A stretch of DNA of 64,000 bases from Companilactobacillus sp. (GCF_022484265.1 NZ_JAKVLR010000001.1:1798001-1862000); one strand, 5' to 3'. Shown: positions 34,219 through 42,462, counted from the stretch's first letter. Notes: generated from the sequence alone by a model not told the origin. Numbers and translations are program-made.

Positions 34219-34255
34219 TTCACAAAAACATTTATCAGAATGTATAATTCGATAA
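34219..34255 (+). promoter_or_regulatory. Promoter with overlapping palindrome for the NEAT-like protein
   Basis: TTCACA (34219-34224), an 18-base spacer and TATAAT (34243-34248) make a good promoter. An inverted repeat TTATC-A-GAAT and ATTC-GATAA (34232-34255) covers the -10, so a repressor there would block initiation. The AT-rich form recalls Fur-family sites, but the match is loose. Confidence 0.5.
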
Positions 34256-34311
34256 GTATGTTTATGAGATATATGATATTATTGACCTATATATATTGAG
34301 GGGGCATCACA

Positions 34312-35631
34312 ATGAAGAAAAGCATTGTCAAAATTTTAGCCGTCGGAATGTTGCTCGGGGGGGCAATTGTTCCTGCCACAGTGGCTAATGTCGGACTACC
34401 ACAAGTGACAACAACACAGACAGCCAAAGCTGCCACAAATGATCAAGCACAAACAATTTCATATAAAGTTTTAAAAACTGGAACTAGTGAATCTTCACTT
34501 TCTGCCAAATATTTTACGAACACTGCTAAAGTAACACCTAATGGCGATGGTACTTACAAAGTAACGCTTCAAGTTGAGATCCCATCAATTGCCAGTGTTG
34601 ATATCCAAACAATGAACGGCAATCCGGTTTCTGATTCAGATACTTATTCAGAAGGTGGAAAGTCTTATAAAGATATCAGCTTTAATGTTAACAAGCTATC
34701 CGATTTAGATAATAAAATGAACAGTCAAATGTCTATTAAGGTTTTAGGGTTAGGATTAATGAATCCAACTGCCGACTTTGTCTTTGATACTAGTAGTTTA
34801 AAGGACCAACCTGCAGATAAAGATTCTGTTAAAACTGATCCAGCTAAGGATACAAAAACAGATGACGAAACACCGCTTTTGCCTGATGCTGCTAAAGATC
34901 CAACTGGTACGATTGCTGGCTCAGACAACTTGCTAGGTACCGCCGATTCCAACAACAGTGGAACAGAAGGTACTAACGTTGTTATTGGAACTCCTGTAAC
35001 AACATCTGGTTCAACGACAGCGACGGAACAAGATATTCCTTATCAAGTGTTAAAAGCTGATGCATCACAAGGCGAATCAGTCTCAACACAATTTTTTACA
35101 GGAACAGCTAAGGTAACTCCAAATGACGATGGAACTTATAAGGTTTCCATGACTATGGTTTATCCAACTTCATTTGGAACTGAACCAGTAACAATCGATT
35201 CAATCAATGGCGGTTCGATCACAAGTAAAAATACTTATTCTCAAGGTGACCAAAACTACATGGACTTTACCTTCAACGTCAATAGTCTAAGTGATTTGAA
35301 CCAATTGGTACCATGTACGATGACAATTGATGTATCAAATCTTGGCTTTAATTCAACTGAGAGCGTCAACTTCAAGTTTAACGCTACATCATCAGGTGTT
35401 GCGGGTACTAGCGCTGTAACAACGCCTAGCACTAGCGGAACTGGCGTGTATGGTTCAACCTCAGGTTGGCCAACATCCGGTTCAACAAGTACTCCAAGTT
35501 CTTCAACTGGAAATACTACTTTGCCACAAACAGGCAATACGACAAACTCGATTATTTTGACAATCATGGGAGTCGCAGTTGCTTCAATGACAGTAGTTTT
35601 GTTTAAGAAGACATCAGGATTCAGAGCTTAA
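34312..35631 (+). CDS. LPXTG surface protein with two NEAT-like domains
   Basis: 439 residues. The signal peptide (1-41) ends at AKA. Two repeats of ~115 residues follow, each with the NEAT pattern: YKVLKTGTSESSLSAKYFTNTAKV (in outline, ~50-75) and YQVLKADASQGESVSTQFF (~242-262). Between them is an Asp/Lys/Pro/Thr linker. The sorting signal LPQTG (~405), a hydrophobic helix and a KK tail end the protein. NEAT domains usually bind heme through Tyr in IKVxxxxYxxxY; here the strands read IKVLGLGLMNP and IDVSNLGFNS without those Tyr. Heme binding is therefore doubtful. It is monocistronic. Confidence 0.75.
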   Translation: MKKSIVKILAVGMLLGGAIVPATVANVGLPQVTTTQTAKAATNDQAQTISYKVLKTGTSESSLSAKYFTNTAKVTPNGDGTYKVTLQVEIPSIASVDIQTMNGNPVSDSDTYSEGGKSYKDISFNVNKLSDLDNKMNSQMSIKVLGLGLMNPTADFVFDTSSLKDQPADKDSVKTDPAKDTKTDDETPLLPDAAKDPTGTIAGSDNLLGTADSNNSGTEGTNVVIGTPVTTSGSTTATEQDIPYQVLKADASQGESVSTQFFTGTAKVTPNDDGTYKVSMTMVYPTSFGTEPVTIDSINGGSITSKNTYSQGDQNYMDFTFNVNSLSDLNQLVPCTMTIDVSNLGFNSTESVNFKFNATSSGVAGTSAVTTPSTSGTGVYGSTSGWPTSGSTSTPSSSTGNTTLPQTGNTTNSIILTIMGVAVASMTVVLFKKTSGFRA

Positions 35632-35636
35632 TTTTA

Positions 35637-35677
35637 AAAAAGAGATCTAGTTCATTAATTTGAATTAGGTCTCTTTT
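35637..35677 (+). terminator. Terminator of the NEAT-like protein gene
   Basis: AAAAGAGATCTAGTTCA pairs with TGAATTAGGTCTCTTTT, followed by ACTTT. Confidence 0.85.
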
Positions 35678-35819
35678 ACTTTGCAAAAATAAAATGATAT
35701 TTTAGTTATCTCAAAATCAGAAAAAATATTTTGTGAATTATAGAGGCAACGTTTACACAAATAGTTGTATAAATAATGTGGATGATAAATATATTAATTA
35801 TATAAATGGAGTGATAACC

Positions 35820-36077
35820 ATGTTAACAAAACTCACATATCCTGCAGTACTAAGCAAAAACCAATATGAAGACCAAATTTTATATAATGTAACTTTTCCT
35901 GATATTTCAACCGCCAATACATATGGTACTAATATAAAAGATGCGCGGACTAATGCCGAGACATTGTTAAAAATTTTGATCAGTGATAAAGACAAGCTGC
36001 CTGAATCATCAACAATGGTAAAAATTCAGGATAACTATCCTGACAGTATTGTTTCATTAATTACAATTTCAATTTAA
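35820..36077 (+). CDS. HicB-like protein, orphan
   Basis: 85 residues from ATG 35820 behind TGGAGTGAT; the open frame upstream (from 35733) lacks a ribosome site. The fold pattern of HicB antitoxins is visible: YPAVLSKNQYEDQILYNVTFPDI, then TYGTNIKDARTNAETLLKILI and LPESS. HicB normally pairs with a small HicA RNase. No HicA frame lies on either side, and the usual C-terminal DNA-binding part is short. It may be a solitary regulator or a remnant. A possible TTTACA -35 lies at 35752, but no good -10 was found. Confidence 0.6.
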   Translation: MLTKLTYPAVLSKNQYEDQILYNVTFPDISTANTYGTNIKDARTNAETLLKILISDKDKLPESSTMVKIQDNYPDSIVSLITISI

Positions 36078-36082
36078 TGCAC

Positions 36083-36120
36083 AATAAAAGGGACTCAGTA
36101 AAATGAGTCCCTTTTATTTT
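36083..36120. terminator. Bidirectional terminator
   Basis: AATAAAAGGGACTCA pairs with TGAGTCCCTTTTATT. It serves the HicB-like gene and the convergent response-regulator gene. Confidence 0.9.
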
Positions 36121-36872
36121 TACATGCTCTCGGCAATTAATGGATATGAATTGTCTAGTATATAGCCGAATCCTCTGACAGTCTTGATCCAAGTGGGATC
36201 TTGGGGATTGGTTTCCAATTTGTCTCTTAAATGACTGATATGAATATCAATTATCCGTGAAGAACCAATGGAATCATAACCCCAAACACCTTCTAACAGT
36301 TGATCTCGACTGAGGACTTGCCCACGGTGTTTCATTAAATACCAGAGTAAGCTAAATTCTTTGGGCGTCAATCCTAGGTCGACGCCACCATTGGTAACAC
36401 GATATTGTTTGAAATCAATTTCCAAATTATCGCATTTAACTGAAGCATGGTCACTACGATGTGCGCTGGCGGGGCTAGTAGTGATGCTATCCGCTGAATT
36501 ATTAGCTCGATTATAAACCCACAATAATTGTTTGAGCCGGGCAACTAACTCAACGTAATCTAAGGGTTCGATCATATAGGCATCGATGTTTAATCCGTAG
36601 CAAGAAATTCTCTCGTCATGATTTTCTTCGGGTGCAAAAACCATTATCGGACCATCGATGTTTTTTCTGATTAATTTCATTTCACTCATATATTGTTTTA
36701 GTGGGGCAGCAGACAGATCCCAGATCAATCCAGAAACTTCTTCATCCTGGACTAAATCAAGCGTTTTACGAGGATCAGTCATGTTACTGATAAACCAGCC
36801 TTGATCATTACAATGGCGGTTAATCTCAATGAATAATGATAGGTTGTTGCTTAACAAAACTAAGGGTTTCAT
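36120..36872 (-). CDS. OmpR/PhoB-family response regulator with degenerate receiver
   Basis: 250 residues. The C-terminal winged helix (about 150-245) is canonical: LTPKEFSLLWYLMKHRGQVLSRDQLLEGVWGY in outline, RIIDIHISHLRDKLE, KTVRGFGYIL. The receiver keeps the phospho-acceptor Asp52 (LIWDLS), but the acidic pair is NN (residues 9-10), the switch Thr/Ser is replaced (VFAPE) and the conserved Lys is Glu102 (YMIEPLD). No histidine kinase gene is adjacent. It is divergent from pstS, whose upstream has PhoP-type repeats, so it is probably the Pho regulator acting unconventionally. ATG 36872 is chosen; a strong GGAGG lies 12 bases upstream before a two-codon frame (ATG AAT TAA) that overlaps this start. 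Confidence 0.8.
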   Translation of the reverse strand: MKPLVLLSNNLSLFIEINRHCNDQGWFISNMTDPRKTLDLVQDEEVSGLIWDLSAAPLKQYMSEMKLIRKNIDGPIMVFAPEENHDERISCYGLNIDAYMIEPLDYVELVARLKQLLWVYNRANNSADSITTSPASAHRSDHASVKCDNLEIDFKQYRVTNGGVDLGLTPKEFSLLWYLMKHRGQVLSRDQLLEGVWGYDSIGSSRIIDIHISHLRDKLETNPQDPTWIKTVRGFGYILDNSYPLIAESM

Positions 36873-36939
36873 TAATTCATTTCGCCTCCACATAAATAGT
36901 TAACATCTCGCTCTGATATCCATTGAAAGTATACCAACT

Positions 36940-36955
36940 GACATATATATATGTC
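36940..36955. promoter_or_regulatory. Perfect 16-bp palindrome upstream of the response regulator
   Basis: GACATATATATATGTC lies 68 bases upstream of the regulator start in the divergent region with pstS. It is an AT-rich operator candidate. A rigid alternating AT tract is an alternative explanation. Confidence 0.35.
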
Positions 36956-37042
36956 CTTACAGAACGTCCGTGTTTGCATTGTTATTTGGTATAAAAAAAA
37001 ACAAAAATATCGGTCAACCTATTTATAAAAATGCCCCATCTT

Positions 37043-37092
37043 GTAACACAAAATTTACACGTTATTTACAATTGATAAACAATAAATTTACA
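37043..37092 (+). promoter_or_regulatory. Array of Pho-box repeats upstream of pstS
   Basis: Hexamers in strict 11-base phase: GTAACA (37043), TTTACA (37054), TTTACA (37065), TAAACA (37076) and TTTACA (37087). The Gram-positive PhoP site is a direct repeat of TTTACA-like hexamers with five-base spacers, so this fits five half-sites. A weak -10 (TATAGG near 37107) follows. It predicts phosphate-starvation induction of the pst operon. Confidence 0.8.
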
Positions 37093-37166
37093 TTCACCAA
37101 GTACAGTATAGGCAGACTTAAAGATTAGCTAAGAGCTAATTTAAATATATTAAGGGGTCCTAGTTT

Positions 37167-38072
37167 ATGAAAAAGAGAAATATTTTCTCAACTTTATTGA
37201 TGTTAGGTGCTGTAGGTGCTGTTTTAACTGGTTGTGGTTCTAACAATGCTTCATCTACAAACACAAATGGAAGTTCAAGTGCCAGCGAACATGCTGGTAA
37301 AGTTACCGCTGTTGGTTCAACAGCTCTTCAACCATTGGTTGAAAAGGCTGCTGGTCAATTCCAAAACGATAACAAGAAGATCAGTATCACTGTTCAAGGT
37401 GGAGGTTCTGGTACAGGATTGAGCCAAGTTCAAGACGGTGCCGTTCAAATCGGTGATTCTGATATCTTTGCTGAATCTAAGCAAGGAATCGATGCAAGTA
37501 AACTTGAAGACCACAAGGTAGCTGTAGTTGGTATGGCACCGGTTGTTAACAAAGACGCTGGCGTTGAAAATGTTTCAATGGCTCAATTAAAAGACATCTT
37601 TACAGGAAAGATCACTAACTGGAAAGAAGTCGGCGGTAAAGACGAAAAGATCACAGTTGTTAACCGTGCTGAAGGTTCAGGTACACGTGCAACATTTGAA
37701 GATGCCGTTCTTAAAGGTGACAAGGCTGTTAAGTCACAAGAACAAGATTCAAACGGTACTGTTCAAAAGATTGTTTCATCAACACCAGGTGCTATCAGTT
37801 ATCTAGCATTCTCATATTTGAACGATTCAGTTAAACCATTGTCAATTGACAAGGTAAAGCCAACTGATGAAAATGTTGAATCAAACAAGTGGAAGATCTG
37901 GTCATACGAACACATGTATACAAAGGGCAAAGCAAAGACTGCTACTGCTGACTTCTTGAAGTACATGGATTCTAAAGACGTCCAAGACAACTTGGTTAAG
38001 AAAATGGGTTACATCAGCATTCATAATATGAAAGTTCAAAAGGATTCAAAAGGTAACGTTACTAACAAGTAA
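37167..38072 (+). CDS. pstS: Phosphate ABC transporter substrate-binding lipoprotein
   Basis: 301 residues. The signal peptide ends in a lipobox LTGC with lipidated Cys23, and a Ser/Asn linker follows. The PstS fold then begins with VTAVGSTALQPLVEKAA. GGGSGTGLSQVQDGAVQIGDSD and VNRAEGSGTRATFE are phosphate-contact loops. It captures inorganic phosphate outside the membrane and delivers it to PstCA. It is the first gene of pstSCAB-phoU, under the Pho-box array. Confidence 0.95.
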   Translation: MKKRNIFSTLLMLGAVGAVLTGCGSNNASSTNTNGSSSASEHAGKVTAVGSTALQPLVEKAAGQFQNDNKKISITVQGGGSGTGLSQVQDGAVQIGDSDIFAESKQGIDASKLEDHKVAVVGMAPVVNKDAGVENVSMAQLKDIFTGKITNWKEVGGKDEKITVVNRAEGSGTRATFEDAVLKGDKAVKSQEQDSNGTVQKIVSSTPGAISYLAFSYLNDSVKPLSIDKVKPTDENVESNKWKIWSYEHMYTKGKAKTATADFLKYMDSKDVQDNLVKKMGYISIHNMKVQKDSKGNVTNK

Positions 38073-38095
38073 TTAATACCTTTTCTATAATTTAA

Positions 38096-38151
38096 AACTT
38101 TGACCGAATTAGGGGGAGATTTTGTCAAACTAATTGGTTGAAGTTTTTTTT
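38096..38151 (+). terminator. Attenuating terminator between pstS and pstC
   Basis: AACTTTGACCGAATTAG (38096-38112) pairs along its length with CTAATTGGTTGAAGTT, with one bulge and two G-T pairs, followed by a run of nine T. No promoter is obvious between it and pstC, so partial read-through would give more PstS than membrane components. Confidence 0.75.
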
Positions 38152-38173
38152 TGTTAATTTTTGGAGGATTTAA

Positions 38174-39097
38174 ATGAAAGAGATTCAAAACAGGTTGCTA
38201 CAAAAGTCAAAAGCAACCCGTGAAGATCATATGGGCCGTGCAATTTGTTATTTTTGCATTGGTTTGATCATTGCTCTTGTGGTATGTATTTTGTACTTTA
38301 TCACGTCACGGGGAATAGCAACCTTTACACAAAATCATGTTAATGTTTGGGGATTTTTAACAGGTTCTGATTGGAATCCGGGAGCAGTCGATGCTCATGG
38401 AAATCCCGAAGTTGGAGCATTGCCAATGATCGTTACATCTTTTGCGGTAACGATACTATCAGCTTTATTGGCAACTCCATTTGCTCTAGGAATGGCTATC
38501 TTTATGTCAGAAATTGCTGGTAAAAAGGGTACGAAGTTCTTGCAACCAGTAATTGAATTGTTAGTCGGTATCCCATCAGTTGTCTATGGTTTTATTGGAC
38601 TGACTGTGGTGGTACCAATCATTAGAAAAGTATTTGGCGGTACTGGATTTGGTATTTTAGCCGGTACGATCGTACTTTTTGTAATGGTATTACCAACTAT
38701 CACATCATTGTCTGTTGATAGTTTAAAAGCTGTACCATTAAGTTATCGTCAAGCTTCTTTAGCACTAGGTGCTAATCGCTGGCAAACAATTTACAAAGTT
38801 ATTTTGAGAACCGCCGCACCTGGTATTTTGACAGCTGTCATCTTTGGTATGGCTCGTGCCTTCGGTGAAGCTTTAGCTGTTCAAATGGTTATCGGAAATG
38901 CCATTTTGATGCCTAAAGGCTTAGTTTCACCTGCATCGACTTTGACTAGTAAATTAACCACTGATGTTGGAAATACAGTTATGGGGACTTTGCCTAACAA
39001 CGCACTTTGGTCATTGGCCTTGATTCTCTTGTTCATGTCACTATTTTTCAACTTGCTAGTTAGATTTATTGGTAAGAAAGGCAGTATTAAAAAATGA
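38174..39097 (+). CDS. pstC: Phosphate ABC transporter permease
   Basis: 307 residues with six predicted membrane helices. The N-terminal cytoplasmic stretch is basic. The ABC permease coupling motif EAAA-G is in LGANRWQTIYKVILRTAAPGILTAVIFGMARAFGEALAV in outline (~195-240). VELLVGIPSVVYGFIGL is the PstC signature. It forms the channel with PstA. It starts at ATG 38174 behind TTGGAGGAT and overlaps pstA by four bases (ATGA). Confidence 0.94.
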   Translation: MKEIQNRLLQKSKATREDHMGRAICYFCIGLIIALVVCILYFITSRGIATFTQNHVNVWGFLTGSDWNPGAVDAHGNPEVGALPMIVTSFAVTILSALLATPFALGMAIFMSEIAGKKGTKFLQPVIELLVGIPSVVYGFIGLTVVVPIIRKVFGGTGFGILAGTIVLFVMVLPTITSLSVDSLKAVPLSYRQASLALGANRWQTIYKVILRTAAPGILTAVIFGMARAFGEALAVQMVIGNAILMPKGLVSPASTLTSKLTTDVGNTVMGTLPNNALWSLALILLFMSLFFNLLVRFIGKKGSIKK

Positions 39098-39981
39098 ATC
39101 CAAAACGTACAAATAATATCGCAACAGGAATCATTTATGCTCTAGTTGGCATTGTTGTTTTAATCCTGTTATTTCTTATTGGCTATATCTTATTTAACGG
39201 TGTGCCAAATATCTCGTGGAGATTTTTAACATCGCCAGCACAGGCATTTAGCGCCGGTGGTGGTATCAGAGATCAGCTTTTTAATTCCTTGTATCTCTTA
39301 GTATTAACATTGTTAATATCATTTCCAATTGCTCTAGGCTCAGGTATTTATTTAGCTGAATACGCAGCGGACAACTGGGTAACGCATTTGATCAGAACGA
39401 CCATCGAAGTATTGAGTTCATTACCTTCCGTGGTTGTCGGTCTGTTCGGATACTTGTTCTTAGTTATTCAACTAAAACTTAGTTTCTCGATCCTTTCTGG
39501 AGCAATTGCCTTAACATTCTTCAACTTGCCATTATTGACAAGAAGTATTGAAGAATCATTGAGTAGTGTTTCTGATTTGCAAAAACAAGCTGGTATGTCA
39601 TTAGGATTATCAGATTGGAGAACTATTACGAGAATTATCTTGCCAGTAGCGTTACCAGGTATTTTAACTGGTGTTATCTTGAGTGCTGGTCGTGTATTCG
39701 GTGAAGCTGCTGCCTTGATCTATACGGCGGGACAAAGTGCACCTTCAGTTGACTATGGAAACTGGAACATTTTCGATCCAGCAAGTTTCTTAAATCCAAT
39801 GCGCCCAGCCGAAACCTTAGCTGTTCACATTTGGAAAGTTAATACTGAAAGTGTTACTCCAGATGCTCACTTGATCTCAAGTGCATCATCTGCGGTTTTG
39901 ATCATCGTTATTTTAGTATTCAACCTGGGAGCCAGATTCATTGGAAATTGGCTTTACAAGAAGATGACGGCTACGAGGTAA
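39094..39981 (+). CDS. pstA: Phosphate ABC transporter permease
   Basis: 295 residues, six membrane helices. IEVLSSLPSVVVGLFGYLF and the coupling loop GLSDWRTITRIILPVALPGILTGVILSAGRVFGEAAAL (in outline, ~170-210) are typical of PstA. Its start overlaps the pstC stop, and pstB follows by six bases. It partners PstC in the inner part of the phosphate importer. Confidence 0.94.
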   Translation: MNPKRTNNIATGIIYALVGIVVLILLFLIGYILFNGVPNISWRFLTSPAQAFSAGGGIRDQLFNSLYLLVLTLLISFPIALGSGIYLAEYAADNWVTHLIRTTIEVLSSLPSVVVGLFGYLFLVIQLKLSFSILSGAIALTFFNLPLLTRSIEESLSSVSDLQKQAGMSLGLSDWRTITRIILPVALPGILTGVILSAGRVFGEAAALIYTAGQSAPSVDYGNWNIFDPASFLNPMRPAETLAVHIWKVNTESVTPDAHLISSASSAVLIIVILVFNLGARFIGNWLYKKMTATR

Positions 39982-39987
39982 ATAATT

Positions 39988-40782
39988 ATGAAAACATATG
40001 ATTTAACAGAACATAAGATTGTACCTATTAAAGATGAAATCGAAATTTCGTCAGACAACTTACAAGTTTATTACGGTAACAGTCACGCGATTTTTGATGC
40101 TACGTTGCAATTTCCTAAAAATCAAATCACTTCTTTGATTGGAGCATCAGGATCGGGTAAGTCAACGTATTTACGTTGTTTAAATCGAATGAACGATAAA
40201 ATTGCCCGCGTTGAAGGAAAAATTATGTACGAAGGTACTGATTTGAATTCTTCGAAGGTCAATGTTTACGAAGTTCGAAAAGAAATTGGCATGGTGTTTC
40301 AAATGCCTAATCCATTTGCTAAGTCGATTCGAGAGAATATTCTCTTTGGATTAAAAAGCAATGGGATCAAAGATAAAAACATTTTAGAAGAACGTTTAGA
40401 AACTAGCTTAAAAGAAGCTGCTTTGTGGGATGAAGTTAAAGATGAGCTCGATAAGAGTGCTTTGGCTTTGTCAGGTGGACAAGCACAACGTTTATGTATT
40501 GCAAGATCAATTGCAATGAGACCTAAAGTCTTATTATTGGATGAACCTGCTAGTGCACTAGATCCAATCTCAACTTCAAAAATTGAGGACACGTTGACCG
40601 AACTGAAGGAAAAATACACCATCATTATTGTTACGCATAACATGTCTCAAGCTACACGTATCAGTAATTACACAGCCTTTTTCCACTTAGGCCACATTGT
40701 CGAATACGATAAGACCAAGAATATTTTTATGAATCCGTCAATGCCGGCGACATCTGATTATATTTCAGGTGCGTTTGGTTAA
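39988..40782 (+). CDS. pstB: Phosphate ABC transporter ATP-binding protein
   Basis: 264 residues. Walker A is GASGSGKSTYLRCLNRMND (about 50-68), the Q-loop VFQMPNPFAKSI, the signature LSGGQAQRLCIARSIA, Walker B LLLDEPASALDP, and the switch His is in IIIVTHNMSQA. RCLNRMND and SGGQAQR are hallmarks of PstB. There is a single copy here, whereas many lactobacilli carry two. It powers PstCA. Confidence 0.96.
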   Translation: MKTYDLTEHKIVPIKDEIEISSDNLQVYYGNSHAIFDATLQFPKNQITSLIGASGSGKSTYLRCLNRMNDKIARVEGKIMYEGTDLNSSKVNVYEVRKEIGMVFQMPNPFAKSIRENILFGLKSNGIKDKNILEERLETSLKEAALWDEVKDELDKSALALSGGQAQRLCIARSIAMRPKVLLLDEPASALDPISTSKIEDTLTELKEKYTIIIVTHNMSQATRISNYTAFFHLGHIVEYDKTKNIFMNPSMPATSDYISGAFG

Positions 40783-40836
40783 AATTCGACGATACAGGTC
40801 ACGTCAATAGGCGGATCCTGAACCGGAGGACACAAT

Positions 40837-41553
40837 ATGCGAAAGCTTTTTTCAAGCGAACTAAACCAGCTGCATGACCAATTTATGCAGATGGGCATTA
40901 ATACGAGCGAGCAAATTTATCAAGCAACTAAGGCATTTACGATGCATGATAATAATTTAGCTAAGGAAGTAATCGAAAATGATCAGAACACGAATGGAGA
41001 GGAAGTACACCTCGAAAAAGAGGCTTTTGATTTCATTGCGTTACAACAACCTGTGGCAACAGATCTACGAATTATCATGGTTATTTTAAAAGCTAGTTCT
41101 GACTTGGAACGAATCGGCGATCATGCCGTCAGTATTGCTCAAGAAACAATTCGGGGGGAGTCCGATCGACGTTTACCGATCGTAGAAAAAAATATCGCTG
41201 ATATGACTGCACAAATTAGGACGATGCTCGAACAGGCGTTGGATTCATATGTCAGAAATGACGTGGAATTAGCTCGTTCAGTTGCCAAAGAAGATCTCAA
41301 GGTGGATAAGTCATACATCTTAACGAGATCATTGGTAACTGATTCGATCCAAGATGGCTATGTTACGGCGCACATGGGTTCTAGTTATTTAATGGTCGAT
41401 CGAATGTTAGAAAGAATCGGCGACCATATCGTAAATTTGGCCGAATGGACAGTTTACGTTGCAACCGGGGAAATGGTTGAGCTTAATCAGGGCAAACATA
41501 ATGGGGATATGCTTGAAGAAATGATGAGACAAGCTCACCATGGTACAAAATAA
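40837..41553 (+). CDS. phoU: Phosphate-transport regulator PhoU
   Basis: 238 residues, two PhoU repeats of three helices. FDFIALQQPVATDLRIIMVILKASSDLERIGDHAVSIA (in outline, ~60-100) and MVDRMLERIGDHIVNLAEWTVYVATGE (~195-220) carry the D/E-x-x-D metal-binding signatures. PhoU links Pst activity to the Pho response. It starts behind CCGGAGGAC, 54 bases after pstB, and is the last gene of the operon. Confidence 0.94.
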   Translation: MRKLFSSELNQLHDQFMQMGINTSEQIYQATKAFTMHDNNLAKEVIENDQNTNGEEVHLEKEAFDFIALQQPVATDLRIIMVILKASSDLERIGDHAVSIAQETIRGESDRRLPIVEKNIADMTAQIRTMLEQALDSYVRNDVELARSVAKEDLKVDKSYILTRSLVTDSIQDGYVTAHMGSSYLMVDRMLERIGDHIVNLAEWTVYVATGEMVELNQGKHNGDMLEEMMRQAHHGTK

Positions 41554-41585
41554 AAGACGAAACCGTCAGGCTTCGTCTTTTTTTA
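41552..41585. terminator. Terminator of the pst operon
   Basis: AAAAGACGAA pairs with TTCGTCTTTT, then T bases. Its stem runs into the stop codon of the small minus-strand gene, so it may serve both directions. Confidence 0.85.
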
Positions 41586-41712
41586 TTTTCTGTTCCTCTT
41601 TTACATCAAAATGAATGATTTGTTCCATTGATTCTTTATTGACGATGCTTCCTAGCATCTTGGAAATCTGGCTGTATTGTCGCATTAAGTAGTCCTTATC
41701 CTCTAAGCCCAT
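41566..41712 (-). CDS. Small protein downstream of the XRE regulator, 48 aa
   Basis: A 48-residue frame starting MGLEDKDYLMRQYSQ and ending KIKKDEA, with an excellent CGGAGGATC site seven bases before its ATG. It begins 15 bases after the stop of the XRE-membrane protein gene and is therefore probably co-transcribed. It is charged and helical with no membrane segment. The start (DYLMRQ, then ISKMLG) resembles small Lactobacillales proteins whose N-terminus reads DxxMRQI, but I cannot assign a family with certainty. Confidence 0.55.
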   Translation of the reverse strand: MGLEDKDYLMRQYSQISKMLGSIVNKESMEQIIHFDVKEEQKIKKDEA

Positions 41713-41727
41713 AATGATCCTCCGATA

Positions 41728-42294
41728 TTATAAGACGTGTAGAACAAAGTGGAAAATTAGCCAAATGATCAGTAATCCTAATGCCAGACCGATCACGAGG
41801 CCAATCAATGTCTGAACGATGGTCTGTTTTTTCGAACGGGTGACTGGCTGGCTTGGCTTTCCGTTAACGTAGTCGACCACCTGACGAAATGTCTTGAGAT
41901 TTGCTGAATTGATGACTTTTGAAAAATAATAAATCATAACTAGTCCCAAGACAGTCGTGGCGCCAACTAATAATGACCCTAAAGATACTGACCATTTCAA
42001 CACTAATAAACAGAGATAGGTTAGGATGATAACACTGATTGAACCGATGGCTAATAATCTAATCTGTGTTTGTTTGATTTCATTTTTCATTAGCGGGAGG
42101 TCCTCCTTAACTAGATTATCTAAGGAGACTGCAAAAATATCAGACAGCATCACCAAACTATTGATGTCAGGATAAGTTCGGTCATTTTCCCAATTTGAAA
42201 TAGTCTGGCGGCTAACGTGAAGTTTCACGCTTAAATCGTCCTGACTAAAATTTTTCATTTGGCGAAGGGTGGATATTCTTTTTCCAATATTCAT
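41728..42294 (-). CDS. XRE-family regulator with C-terminal membrane helices
   Basis: 188 residues from ATG 42294 behind GAGGAGACG; the frame extends 15 bases upstream into that site. The N-terminal Cro/CI helix-turn-helix (about 1-60) reads IGKRISTLRQMKNFSQDDLSVKLHVSRQTISNWEN in outline, YPDINSLVMLSDIFAVSLDNLV. Two closely spaced helices (about 80-125) and a third at the C-terminus (160-185) are hydrophobic, so it is a membrane-tethered regulator of the kind common in Firmicutes. Its target may be its own small operon. The ligand is unknown. Confidence 0.85.
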   Translation of the reverse strand: MNIGKRISTLRQMKNFSQDDLSVKLHVSRQTISNWENDRTYPDINSLVMLSDIFAVSLDNLVKEDLPLMKNEIKQTQIRLLAIGSISVIILTYLCLLVLKWSVSLGSLLVGATTVLGLVMIYYFSKVINSANLKTFRQVVDYVNGKPSQPVTRSKKQTIVQTLIGLVIGLALGLLIIWLIFHFVLHVL

Positions 42295-42415
42295 TGTTCG
42301 TCTCCTCAACTCTATTAAGGACTATGGGCGTTAAATTATCTGCCAAAAGTCTTTTACATGCAAAAAATATAACGGCGTAATAACTGTTAGCTTTAGTATA
42401 TCTGTTCATGAATGC

Positions 42416-42460
42416 AAAAAGAACTCGAATAACCTGAATACAGGGAATTCGAGTTCTTTA
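42416..42460 (-). terminator. Terminator of the aromatic operon
   Basis: AAAGAACTCGAAT pairs with ATTCGAGTTCTTT around an inner CCTGAATACAGG hairpin. On the minus strand it is followed by TTTTTGC. Confidence 0.85.
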
Positions 42461-42462
42461 AT

